Below are positions 19,079 to 27,823 of a stretch of DNA of 64,000 nt, piece after piece. The translations under genes and the position numbers were made by a program. The notes under the pieces were generated by a model. It saw nothing but the letters and a program-made list of their open reading frames with translations, did no database searches and was not told where the DNA came from. Position 1 is the first letter of the stretch, and the number at the start of each line of letters is the position of its first letter. This DNA is from Fimbriiglobus ruber (GTDB lineage: Bacteria; Planctomycetota; Planctomycetia; Gemmatales; Gemmataceae), in assembly GCF_002197845.1 (NCBI RefSeq), contig NZ_NIDE01000009.1, forward strand, positions 1 through 64,000. Reading direction: 5' to 3'.

Positions 19079-19181
19079 TGTCGCTACTCGTCGAGGTGGA
19101 ACGAAATCACATACGAGGGATCATTTTGCCTTATTTTTCTTCGCCGTCTGTTCATTTCACGTACCGCAGCGCCTTACAAGC

Positions 19182-19928
19182 CTACTTCTTTTTGCGCCGG
19201 GTCGCCTCGGTCGCCAGTTTCGCGACAAACGTGGCGTGTTCGGGCGACGCAAGCCCTTGTTGGAGAATGGCTAGTACCCGTGGCATATCCCAGTTCAGCA
19301 GGGCGACTGGGTCAAGCCACAACCCGGGAAAGATCTGGCTCTGAAGGATGCCATCCGCATCTGGGGCGAGGGGTACGTATTTCTTGCGCTTCAACACGAA
19401 CCAGTCGATGACGGCCTCTGCCGTCCGCCAAACGATGTATTCGGGAACCCCATCTTCTTGGTACGCCAACATTTTGGGACCGAGGTCGCGGCCCGCCGTC
19501 GTGTTAGCGACTTCGACGACAAGTTCCAAAGCACCGTGTAAAAAGCCTTTCTTGTCTGGCTTCGTTCTCCCTCCGAAATCTGGCAAGATTCTGAGCGATG
19601 TGTCGGGTTCGGGAGCATTTTCAGGAGAAGGAGCATAAAGGGTTCCCGACGTGCTGGCTTTCGTTCCCGGCGTTGCGTATGCGTACGTGCCCAACCAATA
19701 ACCAATGTCGAAAAGTGGGTCCGAGTGGGCCTCAAAACTAATTGGCGTCACGGCCTGCCCACCCTTCGATGTCACGCGAGCATTGACGTAGACCACGCCC
19801 TGAATGAGTTCCGCGCGCAGAACATCTTTGGATGCCTCGTAGCGGCGGATAAATTCATCCCGCGTTAGGCGATCACCGTCCCGCAACGGCGGAATGGCGG
19901 TCGTTGCACGATCGAGTGTCTTTCCCAT
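19182..19928 (-). CDS. Uma2 family (DUF820) endonuclease-like protein, copy 2
   Basis: 248 residues from ATG 19928, chosen by alignment with copy 1 and a GAGG site; a longer start at 19970 is possible. Same order of motifs: DEFIRRYEASKDVLRAELIQG, APEPDTSLRILPDFGG, ELVVEVANTTAGRDLGPK, EYIVWRTAEAVIDWF. By eye the pair is well over half identical, with the N-terminal 60 and C-terminal 60 residues most alike and the central DNA-contact region diverged. The gap between copies is about 100 bp without a terminator, so they may be cotranscribed. Confidence 0.85.
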   Translation of the reverse strand: MGKTLDRATTAIPPLRDGDRLTRDEFIRRYEASKDVLRAELIQGVVYVNARVTSKGGQAVTPISFEAHSDPLFDIGYWLGTYAYATPGTKASTSGTLYAPSPENAPEPDTSLRILPDFGGRTKPDKKGFLHGALELVVEVANTTAGRDLGPKMLAYQEDGVPEYIVWRTAEAVIDWFVLKRKKYVPLAPDADGILQSQIFPGLWLDPVALLNWDMPRVLAILQQGLASPEHATFVAKLATEATRRKKK

Positions 19929-20001
19929 TTCCGTCCTCATCGCACTGAAGCGATTTCGTTGGCTCGACATCCATCGTACTCAATTTATTCCGCCTGCTCA
20001 T

Positions 20002-20772
20002 TCATTTCACGCTCCGCAATGCCCGGCGGCAAATCCGCTCGGTCGCCGGGTGGTTCTTCTCGTCTCGCCATCGCTTGCAGAGTGCCGTCACCCATTCAGG
20101 CTCGGACTTGGCGGCGTCGTTGAGCCAATTCGCCACGGATGTCTGGACGTAGGCTTCCAGGTCGGCTTTGAGCGGTTCGAGGAGGGGCAAGCCGAGGGCC
20201 GGGTTTTGTTTGAGCTGGGCGATGTGGTTGGTCCAGACCCCGCGCGGGCGGGTGACTTCGACCGCGAACCGGCGGACGTTCGGCGACGTGTCCGCGACCC
20301 ACGGCGTGAGCGCCTTGATGGCGTGCCCGACGTTGGCCGCGATGTGCGACCGCATCGGCAGCCAAGCCCACTCGCGGACGCCGAAGTGCGGGTCGTCGGC
20401 GAGCGGGCGAATGAGGGCGAGGCGGTCTTTGAGCTTGAGCTTGGGCGCGAGTCCGATGAGGTAGCACGCCCACCCGCGGGCCGTGTCCGACGAGTGCGTG
20501 GCGACGCGAGCCACACCGTCGACGCCGAGGTGCGCCAGCAGCAACCCGCCGACCAGTTCCATTCGCCGCGTCACACCCTGGGTCGCGGCTTCACGCACGA
20601 GCCGGACCGCGTCGGCCGGGACGTCCGGAACGGTGGCCGCGAGGAGTGCGGCGAAGTCGATCGCCAGTCCTTCGGCGAGCGTGGCCGATTCGAGTTCGCC
20701 CCCGTTGAGTTTCGCGAGGACGTCGGCCGGAATGTCGGCGCGCTTCGAGGCGCCTTTGCGTGGGGTGGTCAT
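20002..20772 (-). CDS. AlkD-like DNA alkylation repair (HEAT-like repeat) protein
   Basis: 256 residues of helical HEAT-like repeats: RGWACYLIGLAPKLKLKDRL, LADDPHFGVREWAWLPMRSH, VADTSPNVRRFAVEVTRPRG, LEAYVQTSVANWLNDAAKS. These match the AlkD/DNA alkylation repair family, whose members hold DNA and excise alkylated bases, but I cannot confirm the catalytic aspartate or tryptophans. The reading frame continues upstream to 21084, but that part is another gene's debris; ATG 20772 begins the conserved protein and overlaps an upstream stop as ATGA, suggesting coupling. Confidence 0.75.
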   Translation of the reverse strand: MTTPRKGASKRADIPADVLAKLNGGELESATLAEGLAIDFAALLAATVPDVPADAVRLVREAATQGVTRRMELVGGLLLAHLGVDGVARVATHSSDTARGWACYLIGLAPKLKLKDRLALIRPLADDPHFGVREWAWLPMRSHIAANVGHAIKALTPWVADTSPNVRRFAVEVTRPRGVWTNHIAQLKQNPALGLPLLEPLKADLEAYVQTSVANWLNDAAKSEPEWVTALCKRWRDEKNHPATERICRRALRSVK

Positions 20773-20903
20773 GCGGAGGCGTCCCTTCGGGCCCAGCGGA
20801 TCAATTTGCGAGCTGCCACATACCAATCCACTTCGATCCAGTCGTCCCCGATCGGCAGAATCCGACGGTACTTCCACCCCGCGAGGGCGAGGTCGCCTTC
20901 CAT
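20769..20903 (-). pseudogene. Short fragment with conserved-looking C-terminus upstream of the AlkD-like gene
   Basis: 44 codons (EGDLALAGWKYRRILPIGDD, then WIEVDWYVAARKLIRWARRD) ending in a TGA that overlaps the AlkD-like ATG. The coding look extends upstream (TRKTGRHTSNNARGD) without a start, so this is probably the 3' end of a gene that lost its beginning, now joined to a HAD gene fragment. I do not recognise the family. Confidence 0.35.
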
Positions 20904-20957
20904 CGCGTCGCCGCGGGCGTTGTTGCTGGTATGACGGCCTGTCTTCCTGGTGCAAGT

Positions 20958-21084
20958 TTTCGGACTCGTTCTCGCCGGCCGCCAGGAGCCTGCTCAAGTC
21001 CGCGCGCATCTGGCCTTCGTAATCGAACAGTGTGCCGTCCATGTCGAACAGGCCGATGGGTCGCTCTTGAGGCTCTTCTGTCAC
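20958..21084 (-). pseudogene. N-terminal fragment of a HAD-superfamily hydrolase
   Basis: About 42 residues beginning MTEEPQERPIGLFDMDGTLF from a GTG at 21084 with GAGGAG upstream. The DMDGT motif is HAD motif I, carrying the nucleophilic Asp. Then the similarity stops and the frame runs through unrelated sequence into the AlkD-like gene. Motifs II-IV are absent. A truncated gene left by a deletion. Confidence 0.6.
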
Positions 21085-21167
21085 CGGTCTGGCTCCTCGT
21101 GAACATTGGCCTTTCGATCAAAGTCGGCCTGGGCGCGGTTTTACGGGCGGGCCGTGATCGCGTCGAA

Positions 21168-21911
21168 TCAATCCCGTCGGCGACGACGGGTGGGTTGACC
21201 ATCGTCGTTGTCGTTTCGCCGTCTCGCCGGCCGTGATTTCAACGGCGGAGGGTCTGCCAGGTCGCTCAGGAAGTAGACGCCGGGTTTGAGGGACCGCGGC
21301 AGAATATCCAGTCCCCCGTCCAGCATGGCCCACTCCCGTTTCGAGATGGTCCGGAGCGTCCGCCGGACGGCTTTTTCGTTCGCGGTGGCCGCGCGGATGA
21401 TGCCGGGGTGCAACCCGCCCCACCGCTCGTCCGGCAGATCGCGATCGGTGTCGTGGTATAGGCAGGCGACCGCGAACCGGTCGCCCTCCTCGAGCGCGTC
21501 GCCCGACAGCCCGCCGAGGCTTTCGTTGAAGACGAGGAAGGCGGGGTGGCTCACCGATCCCTTCGTCAGATCGGCGTAGACCACGAATTTGTCCGGCTTT
21601 CGGGAGACGACCAGCGCCGGGCAGACGTCGCCGAACCAGTAGTGATTGGATTGGCCGAAATAATAGAAAACGAAAAACAGGGCTGTTAACAGGAACAGCA
21701 ACCAACACCACTTCGATACGAAGATCGCGAGCGGGACGAAGAGAACCGCGCTGACGACGGAGAAAATGACGAAGACTGGGACGTGGTTCCTGAGAAAGTA
21801 CAGCAGGCTCAACCTCACCCGAGCCGGATTCCGGGCCACGGAACCGTGGAATAACTCGCGCTCGGTTATCGCTTCGAAGTCGTCTTCCTCGTCCTCATTT
21901 CGGTCGCGCAT
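21168..21911 (-). CDS. DUF3239-like membrane protein, copy 1
   Basis: 247 residues. Acidic start (MRDRNEDEEDDFEAI), then two adjacent transmembrane helices (about 45-95), then a soluble domain: YWFGDVCPALVVSRKPDKFV, LPDERWGGLHPGIIRAATAN, LPRSLKPGVYFL, and a basic Arg-rich tail. I associate the 'GDVCPA(L/V)V' core with DUF3239, function unknown. A paralog lies at 22520-23287 with the same layout and an acidic linker in its tail. The region between the paralogs holds a triplicated repeat. Confidence 0.7.
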   Translation of the reverse strand: MRDRNEDEEDDFEAITERELFHGSVARNPARVRLSLLYFLRNHVPVFVIFSVVSAVLFVPLAIFVSKWCWLLFLLTALFFVFYYFGQSNHYWFGDVCPALVVSRKPDKFVVYADLTKGSVSHPAFLVFNESLGGLSGDALEEGDRFAVACLYHDTDRDLPDERWGGLHPGIIRAATANEKAVRRTLRTISKREWAMLDGGLDILPRSLKPGVYFLSDLADPPPLKSRPARRRNDNDDGQPTRRRRRD

Positions 21912-22519
21912 GGCTCATTCCCCGATGCCTACTGCCTCCAAACTCGCGCGGTCGGAACGGAAATGCTTCGACGACCCGCTGAACGGGAGCAATCGCAGCC
22001 CCCGCGTTCACGTCCTGTCTGTCACCGACACCTCGGGACGAGGTCAGATACCTTTCGGATCGTTGGAGCCCCGGCATACGTTTTTACCAAACGAACCCAT
22101 TTTTCGTCGGTATTCGTCACCCCATGTCGGTTCTCGCGCGACGCCGGCACCCGTTTTTACCAAACGAACCCATTTTGCATCGTCTAGCCGTGGTCTGAGG
22201 TTGATCGTCCGCGGCTCCACGGTACGCATTTTTACCAAACGAACCCAATTCTATCGGACCGGCGTCTGGCATTCGCTGAGCCAAGTTTTCACCCAGTCTG
22301 TGCCCGACAAAGTCGCGCGATCGTAGATACAGGATAACCGTCCCGCGCCGGTAGCCGCGAGACTTCAATAACGAAGCACGACAGACAACAATCCGCTCTC
22401 GTTCAACATGTAGCAGCGTGCAAAATGTTGCAAATCGACAGACGTGAGCCCGGCGACCACGAATCGAACTGTACCCGAACCACTCCGGGGTCCGACCGTT
22501 ACCCTGACTTCGCGGCCCG
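21912..22519. other. Gene-free region between DUF3239-like paralogs, with triple repeat
   Basis: About 600 bp without a credible gene. It carries three copies of an intergenic repeat (22081-22250). The part after 22320 shows nothing recognisable. Confidence 0.6.
22081..22250. repeat. Three direct copies of a TTTTTACCAAACGAACCCA repeat
   Basis: Copies begin at 22081, 22154 and 22229, so the period is 73-75 bp. Each has TTTTTACCAAACGAACCCA followed by an AT-rich tail and preceded by a GC-rich, variable stretch. On the plus strand one frame reads FTKRTHF, and I recall such peptides as spurious ORFs in many planctomycete genomes, so this is probably a dispersed intergenic repeat rather than coding DNA. 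Confidence 0.8.
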
Positions 22520-23287
22520 TCAGTCCCGCCGACGCCGGTGACGCTGCGGCCGGTCGTCGTCCTCGTCATCCTCATCATCCTCATCGTCCAGAATCGGTTT
22601 TGCACGGCGGGGTTTGGGCGGCGGGCGGTCGGCCAGTTCGTTCAAGAAGTAAACGCCGGGTTTGAGCGAGCGGGGCAACCGTTTCAAGCCGCGGTCTAAC
22701 TCGTTCCACTCCTCCGCATCGATGCTTTTGAATGTCCGCCGGATGGCTTTCTCGTCCGTCGTCGCCGCGAGGATGACGCCCGTGTGCAGCCCTCCCCACC
22801 GCTCGTCCGGCAGTTCTTCATCCGTGTCGCGGTAGAGATTGGCTGTCGCAATCCGATCGCCTTCCTCCACCGGGAGTCCTTCCAACATGAACACGCTGCC
22901 TCCCTGGATCACGATTGCCGGGTGGGAGACCCAGCCCTTCGTCATGTCGGTGTAAACGGCAAACTTGTCCGGGTTGCGCGAGAGGACCACAGCCGGACAA
23001 ACGTCGCCATACCAAAAATTCTTAGCCGTTCCCAGATAATACATTACGAGCAAAGCGGCAGTTAAAAGGAACAAGAACCAACACCACTTGGATGCGAATA
23101 CGGCGAGCGGGACCACAACGGCCGCGGACACGAGACAAATGGCGATGACCGTCACCGGCTGACACGTTACGAAATGCCAAACCGTCAGCCGTACCCGGGC
23201 CGGGTTGGACGCGACTGCCCCGTGAATGATTTCGAGTTTGTCAGGGTCAAACTCGTCCTCATCGTCTTCGTCGTCTCGGTTGCGCAT
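22520..23287 (-). CDS. DUF3239-like membrane protein, copy 2
   Basis: 255 residues from ATG 23287: acidic start (MRNRDDEDDEDEFDPDK), two membrane helices, the soluble core YGDVCPAVVLSRNPDKFAVY, LPDERWGGLHTGVILAATTD and LPRSLKPGVYFLNELADRPP, then a Asp/Glu-rich and Arg-rich tail. The ATG follows the stop of the dihydrolipoamide dehydrogenase gene by two bases, so the two are cotranscribed. The reading frame extends far upstream but only as a shadow of that gene. Paralog of 21168-21911; the two likely arose by tandem duplication. Confidence 0.72.
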   Translation of the reverse strand: MRNRDDEDDEDEFDPDKLEIIHGAVASNPARVRLTVWHFVTCQPVTVIAICLVSAAVVVPLAVFASKWCWFLFLLTAALLVMYYLGTAKNFWYGDVCPAVVLSRNPDKFAVYTDMTKGWVSHPAIVIQGGSVFMLEGLPVEEGDRIATANLYRDTDEELPDERWGGLHTGVILAATTDEKAIRRTFKSIDAEEWNELDRGLKRLPRSLKPGVYFLNELADRPPPKPRRAKPILDDEDDEDDEDDDRPQRHRRRRD

Positions 23288-23289
23288 GG

Positions 23290-24711
23290 CTACTTCGCCA
23301 CCGCCTTCTTCTTCCCGCCGACGTGCGTGGCCGAGCCGTAGGCCATCTCGGCGCTTTCCATGACCGTCTCGGACAGGGTCGGGTGCGGGTGGATGCTTTC
23401 GAGGACGTCCCGCGCGACGGCTCCCATTTCGATCGCCAGCACCGATTCCGCGATCATCTCGCCGGCCCCGGCCCCGACGATGCCGACGCCCAGGACGCGC
23501 TTGGTCGCCGGGTCGACGAGCATCTTCGTCAGGCCCTCGGTCCGAGCAATCGACACCGCCCGGCCGGACGCGGCCCACGGGAACTTGAGTACGTCCACGG
23601 GGACGTTCTGCGCCTGAGCTTCCCGCTCGGTCAGCCCCGCCCACGCGATCTCCGGGTCGGTGAAGATCACGGCCGGGATCGCGCGGGGCGACCATTCGGC
23701 CGGCTCGCCGAGCAGGACTTCGACCGCGACCCGGGCCTCGGCCGTCGCCTTGTGCGCGAGCCCCGGCTCCCCGGCCACGTCCCCGATCGCCTGAATGTGC
23801 GGGACGGCCGTCCGCCGCTGTTTGTCGACGGGGATGAAGCCCTTCTCGTCGGTCTTCAGGCCGGCTTTCTCCAACCCGAGCCCCGCGCTGTTCGGCCGCC
23901 GGCCCACGGAGACCAGAACGCGGTCGAAGGTGATTTCCGCGGGCGCGTCCTTCCCTTCGAGGGCGACCACAATGCCCGCCGGCGAGGCTTTCAGGCCGTT
24001 GACCTTGGTACTCAGGAAAATCGCCTCGAACTCGGCGCGGAGTTTCTTTTCCAGCGGGGCGACGAGGTCGCGGTCGGCCAGCGGGAGCAGTCCGTCGGTG
24101 GCCTCGACGACCGTGACCTTGCTGCCCATCGCGGCGTACACGCTGCCGATTTCCAGACCGATGTACCCGCCGCCGATGACGAGGAGTTTCTTGGGCACGT
24201 CCGGGATGAGTAGCGCGCCGGTGCTGTCCATGACGCGGTCGTCGCCGATCTGCCAGGGCTTCGGGACGGCCGGCAGCGAGCCGGAGGCGATGATGCAGTT
24301 CTGGAACTTGACCCGCGTGGTGCCGTCGACGACGACCGTGTTGGCGTCCTCGAACACCGCCCGGCCCTTGAGCGTTTCCACCCCGCGGGCCTTGCACAGG
24401 AGGGCAATCCCGCCGGTCAGCTTGTTGACCACCTTGCCCTGAACGAAGTCGCGGAGTTTGGGCAGGTCGAGTTTGGGCTCGCCGAACGTGATCCCGTGGT
24501 CGGCCGCCTCACGGGCCTCGCGGACCACCTTGGCGATGTGCAGCAGAGCCTTGGACGGGATACACCCGCGGTTCAAGCAGACCCCGCCGAGCCGCGGGTC
24601 TTCGTCCACGAGCAGCGTCTTGATGCCGTGGTCGGCGGCGTGCAGGGCGGCCGGGTATCCGCCCGGGCCGCCACCGATGACGAGGAGTTGAACTTCGCGG
24701 ACGTCGGACAT
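23290..24711 (-). CDS. lpdA: Dihydrolipoamide dehydrogenase (E3)
   Basis: 473 residues. FAD site [20 protein letters not shown], redox disulfide [20 protein letters not shown] site [21 protein letters not shown], second FAD motif [14 protein letters not shown], and the catalytic HPHPTLSE near the C-terminus. It reoxidises dihydrolipoamide in pyruvate and 2-oxoglutarate dehydrogenase complexes or the glycine cleavage system, passing electrons to NAD+. No E1 or E2 genes are nearby; instead the next gene, two bases downstream, is a DUF3239-like membrane protein. Confidence 0.95.
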   Translation of the reverse strand: MSDVREVQLLVIGGGPGGYPAALHAADHGIKTLLVDEDPRLGGVCLNRGCIPSKALLHIAKVVREAREAADHGITFGEPKLDLPKLRDFVQGKVVNKLTGGIALLCKARGVETLKGRAVFEDANTVVVDGTTRVKFQNCIIASGSLPAVPKPWQIGDDRVMDSTGALLIPDVPKKLLVIGGGYIGLEIGSVYAAMGSKVTVVEATDGLLPLADRDLVAPLEKKLRAEFEAIFLSTKVNGLKASPAGIVVALEGKDAPAEITFDRVLVSVGRRPNSAGLGLEKAGLKTDEKGFIPVDKQRRTAVPHIQAIGDVAGEPGLAHKATAEARVAVEVLLGEPAEWSPRAIPAVIFTDPEIAWAGLTEREAQAQNVPVDVLKFPWAASGRAVSIARTEGLTKMLVDPATKRVLGVGIVGAGAGEMIAESVLAIEMGAVARDVLESIHPHPTLSETVMESAEMAYGSATHVGGKKKAVAK

Positions 24712-24806
24712 TGCGCACTCCGGCTAACTGGGGGGCGTTAACTCATACGGGGCGAACCCCGAACGTGCGCTAATTGTATGGACCGGTGTCCAGCGGCGGA
24801 GGCGGG

Positions 24807-25340
24807 TCAATCCTCGGAGTGACCGAACAGTCCGCGGACGAATGCGACCAGGCCGAGTATGAACATGACCGGTGGATAAAAGAAGAGGATACCGGCCGCC
24901 AGGCCGACGACAAACCAGATGACGGCGCCCACCATCATGACCAACCCGCCCCCGACGGCCGGGCTGATACTGAACCCGGACCGCTCGCCGCCGGACGACC
25001 GCCCTCGCCCTTGTTTCCGCCGCGCGCGACTCTCTTGTTCCTTGGCTTCCGCCGCCCGCATCGCGGCCGCCGCGGCGTCGGCGGCCAGTGGGTTCGCGGG
25101 TCGGGAAGGCGGCCGCGGGGCGGGTGCCGGGTCGAATCGGGTGGGGCGGGATTGGGGCGCCGGGTCGTCGCCTTCATTCAACAGCTTGAAGGCTTCGTCT
25201 TCGGAGCTGGGGGCCGGTGCCGCGGGTTTCGGGATCGTCAAAACGGCGAAACACTGGGTACACTTGGTCTGCCTTCCGGCGTATTGATCCCCCACTTTAA
25301 ACGGCTTGTCACACTGGTCGCAGGCGAACGAAATGGGCAT
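24807..25340 (-). CDS. Zinc-ribbon protein with two C-terminal membrane helices
   Basis: 177 residues. N-terminal zinc ribbon with two CxxC pairs (FACDQCDKPFKV ... TKCTQCFAVL), a long Pro/Ala-rich and basic linker, then two hydrophobic helices (about 128-150 and 152-168). Planctomycetes encode many such ribbon-linker-membrane proteins of unknown function. I moved the start to ATG 25340, which follows CGAGG at good spacing and gives the ribbon at the very N-terminus. Confidence 0.75.
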   Translation of the reverse strand: MPISFACDQCDKPFKVGDQYAGRQTKCTQCFAVLTIPKPAAPAPSSEDEAFKLLNEGDDPAPQSRPTRFDPAPAPRPPSRPANPLAADAAAAAMRAAEAKEQESRARRKQGRGRSSGGERSGFSISPAVGGGLVMMVGAVIWFVVGLAAGILFFYPPVMFILGLVAFVRGLFGHSED

Positions 25341-25593
25341 TAGAACCTCGGGGCGAACCTTAAGTCGGGATATGACGCGGGTCGTTTTTGTGCCCACGTC
25401 GTAGTCAAGAGGTTCGAAGGATCGAACCGTAAGAGATCAATGTCGTAATTTTAAACAGTTACCTCGTTCAACGCAATCGAAGACCATTGCCTTCCGGTCG
25501 CCGCGAGCGATCCCGGGGCTGTCCTTGCCGGTCTACCGCCCGGCGGGTACGATTTTCCCACCCCGCCTTTCCCTCCTCTCCCTCGGAGTTCCG

Positions 25594-26940
25594 GTGCCTT
25601 CTTCACCGTCCGATGTGGTCGCTCCCACCCAACCCGGCAAGATCGAGCAGTGGCGGTGGGGCGTCGTCTGGCTGATGTTCCTGGCCACGCTCATCAACTA
25701 CTCCGACCGACTCGCGCTCAACAACACACAACGATATTTCCTGCCCGAGTTCGAGCCCGACCCGGACCTGCGGAACGAGGTGTACGCGAACATTAACTTC
25801 GCGTTCGGCTTGTCGTTCGGGCTATTTCAGATCGCCGCCGGATTCCTCATCGACCGCTTCAGTCTGCGTTACCTTTACCTCGGCGCGATTCTCATCTGGT
25901 CGGCGGCCGGCGTGATGACCGGGTTTGTTCCGAAAGAGGCGGTGGCTGCGTTAATCGTGTGCCGGGTCGTTCTCGGGGTCGGGGAGGCGTTCAACTGGCC
26001 GTGTGCCGTGGCGTGTATCCGGCGGGTGATTCCGCGTGAATCGCGCGGGCTGGCGAACGGAATCTTCCACAGTGGCGCGTCGATCGGCGCGATCCTTACG
26101 CCGCTCCTCGTCCTCGCACTCGTGGACACCTCGACCGGTGTCGGCTGGCGGACGGTTTTTATCGTCGTCGGGGCGGTCGGCGCGCTTTGGGCGGTGCTGT
26201 GGATGCTCTTTACGGCCGGCGCACGGGCCGTCGTCATCGACTCTGAACCGTCGCCCGACCCGCTCCCGGCAAGAACCGACCAGCCCACGGCCGACGAGAA
26301 CGTTGCAGTATCAACATCATCCGTAACGTTTTGGGACGTTCTCGGAATGCGGCTATTCTGGATTTGTCTCGGGACCGGCGTTTGCGTGAACATGTGCTGG
26401 CATTTCTATAATCAGTGGTTTTCCCGTTACCTGACCGAAGACTTGAGGGTGAGCGGCCGGTCCGAGCAGCTGATTCTTGCGGGCTTTTACGTGGCAGCCG
26501 ACCTGGGAAGCATCACGTCAGGATGGGTGATACGAGGGCTCATCCGCGGCGGGTATACCGTCGAATCGTCTCGCAAGCTCGTCATGACCGGGTTGGCCGT
26601 GAGCGTGTTTCTGGCGACGATCCCGGCGGCCTATCTTCCCGCCGACCTGATGCCCGTAAAGTTGGGGTGCTTCTACCTGGTGGCGGCAGCCGCGGTCGGC
26701 GGTTTCGCGATCTTCTTTTCGCTCGCCCAGGACATCGTCGCGCGGCGCACCGCCCAGATCCTTGGTGTCTGCGGGTGCATGTCCTGGTTGGTGATTTCCG
26801 GGGTCACAAAGACGATCGGTGATCTTCACCTGGCGGGCCCGGGGAAGTACGCGAGCCTGTTCATCGGGGTCGGCTGCGTGCCGCTGATCGCGGCCGTGAT
26901 CGGGTGGTTCTGGCCCGAACCGGGCGGCAAGAAAGAGTAG
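25594..26940 (+). CDS. MFS transporter, anion:cation symporter (ACS) type
   Basis: About 448 residues with twelve predicted helices: WLMFLATLINYSDRLALNNT in helix 1, the GLFQIAAGFLIDRFSLR loop 2-3 region, RVVLGVGEAFNWPCAVACIR in helix 4, GIFHSGASIGAILTPLLV in helix 5. The NYxDR start and the GE-x-x-x-WP pattern are typical of ACS members such as hexuronate or glucarate permeases. The substrate is probably an organic anion or sugar acid but cannot be read from sequence. The GTG at 25594 has GGAG upstream. Convergent with the HEAT-repeat gene, sharing a terminator. Confidence 0.85.
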   Translation: MPSSPSDVVAPTQPGKIEQWRWGVVWLMFLATLINYSDRLALNNTQRYFLPEFEPDPDLRNEVYANINFAFGLSFGLFQIAAGFLIDRFSLRYLYLGAILIWSAAGVMTGFVPKEAVAALIVCRVVLGVGEAFNWPCAVACIRRVIPRESRGLANGIFHSGASIGAILTPLLVLALVDTSTGVGWRTVFIVVGAVGALWAVLWMLFTAGARAVVIDSEPSPDPLPARTDQPTADENVAVSTSSVTFWDVLGMRLFWICLGTGVCVNMCWHFYNQWFSRYLTEDLRVSGRSEQLILAGFYVAADLGSITSGWVIRGLIRGGYTVESSRKLVMTGLAVSVFLATIPAAYLPADLMPVKLGCFYLVAAAAVGGFAIFFSLAQDIVARRTAQILGVCGCMSWLVISGVTKTIGDLHLAGPGKYASLFIGVGCVPLIAAVIGWFWPEPGGKKE

Positions 26941-26970
26941 CTCCTTCCCGGACGGCCATCTCCACCCCAA

Positions 26971-27021
26971 AACGCCGAACGCCCCCACGCTCGTCATCGG
27001 AGCGTGGGGGCGTTCGGCGTT
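26971..27021. terminator. Long perfect hairpin between convergent genes
   Basis: Arms 26971-26992 and 27000-27021 pair over 22 bp with a 7-base loop. It lies between the MFS gene and the convergent HEAT-repeat gene and probably terminates both. Confidence 0.85.
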
Positions 27022-27039
27022 AAACCATGATCTGTGGGG

Positions 27040-27564
27040 CTACTTCTTCTTCGGGTTGATCGACTTCATCGCGTTGTTAACTGCCATCGCCACCTTGTCC
27101 TTCTTGTCCTTGTCCTTGGCGACTTCGCGCATGTCTTTAACCGCTTCCTTGGCATTCGGGCCCATTGCGGCCAGCCCCTGGATGGCCGCAATCTTGACGG
27201 CTTCGACCTTGTCTTCTTTCATCATTTTCACCAGCGGCGGGATGACCTGAGACGGCTCCAGGTCGATCATACCGACCGCCTTGGCGGCCGCCGCACGAAC
27301 GGTCGGGTCTTTGTCTTCCAGGGCCTTCATCATGTCCGGGATGGCGTCGGTGATGAGCCCCTGTTGAATCTGGCCGGCTTTGCCGAGGTCTTCCAGGGCC
27401 GCCACCTTCGCCTTCGGATCCTTGGACGTCTTGAGGGTATTGGTGTTCTTAATAATGTCCTTCGGCTTGATGTCGGCCGTCGCAGCTCCAGTCCAGGCGA
27501 GGAGAAGCAACCCGAAAGCCAGCCCGAGAATCGCGGACGCCTTGAACAGCCGGCGCATCGACAT
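27040..27564 (-). CDS. Exported HEAT-repeat protein
   Basis: 174 residues. Signal peptide (RRLFKASAILGLAFGLLLLA ... TGAATA), then three or so HEAT-type helical repeats (KVAALEDLGKAGQIQQGL; VRAAAAKAVGMIDLEPSQV; VKIAAIQGLAAMGPNAKEAV) and a lysine-rich tail. Probably a periplasmic protein-protein interaction module. ATG 27564 is preceded by GGAG at 6 bp. No enzyme motif. Confidence 0.8.
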   Translation of the reverse strand: MSMRRLFKASAILGLAFGLLLLAWTGAATADIKPKDIIKNTNTLKTSKDPKAKVAALEDLGKAGQIQQGLITDAIPDMMKALEDKDPTVRAAAAKAVGMIDLEPSQVIPPLVKMMKEDKVEAVKIAAIQGLAAMGPNAKEAVKDMREVAKDKDKKDKVAMAVNNAMKSINPKKK

Positions 27565-27823
27565 GGTTTGCTCCGTGAACGGTTGGGAAAGACTGAGTGG
27601 ATTGTAACACAGGTTACTGAATAAAACCCGGTGTCGTTAACAAGTTCCGTCTGCCAACGCGACCGCCCCGCCGATCGTTTGGCTTTTGCCGACGGTCGGG
27701 CGGCCGGAACGCGAACGTTTGTTTTTTGGACGCACGGCCCGGATTTTCGTTCCCGATGCCGGTCGGGTGTGCTTGAATATTTTCACCCACCACCGCGCAC
27801 TTCGCCGATTCGGAGACGAGTTC

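Noticed and set aside
20772-21084. A single 360-residue HAD-AlkD fusion protein
   Set aside because: HAD similarity ends after about 42 residues, the middle is not protein-like, and AlkD has its own coupled ATG.
22081-22250. CRISPR array
   Set aside because: Three copies at a 73-75 bp period with short 19-23 bp repeats and unequal, GC-rich spacers; no cas genes nearby.
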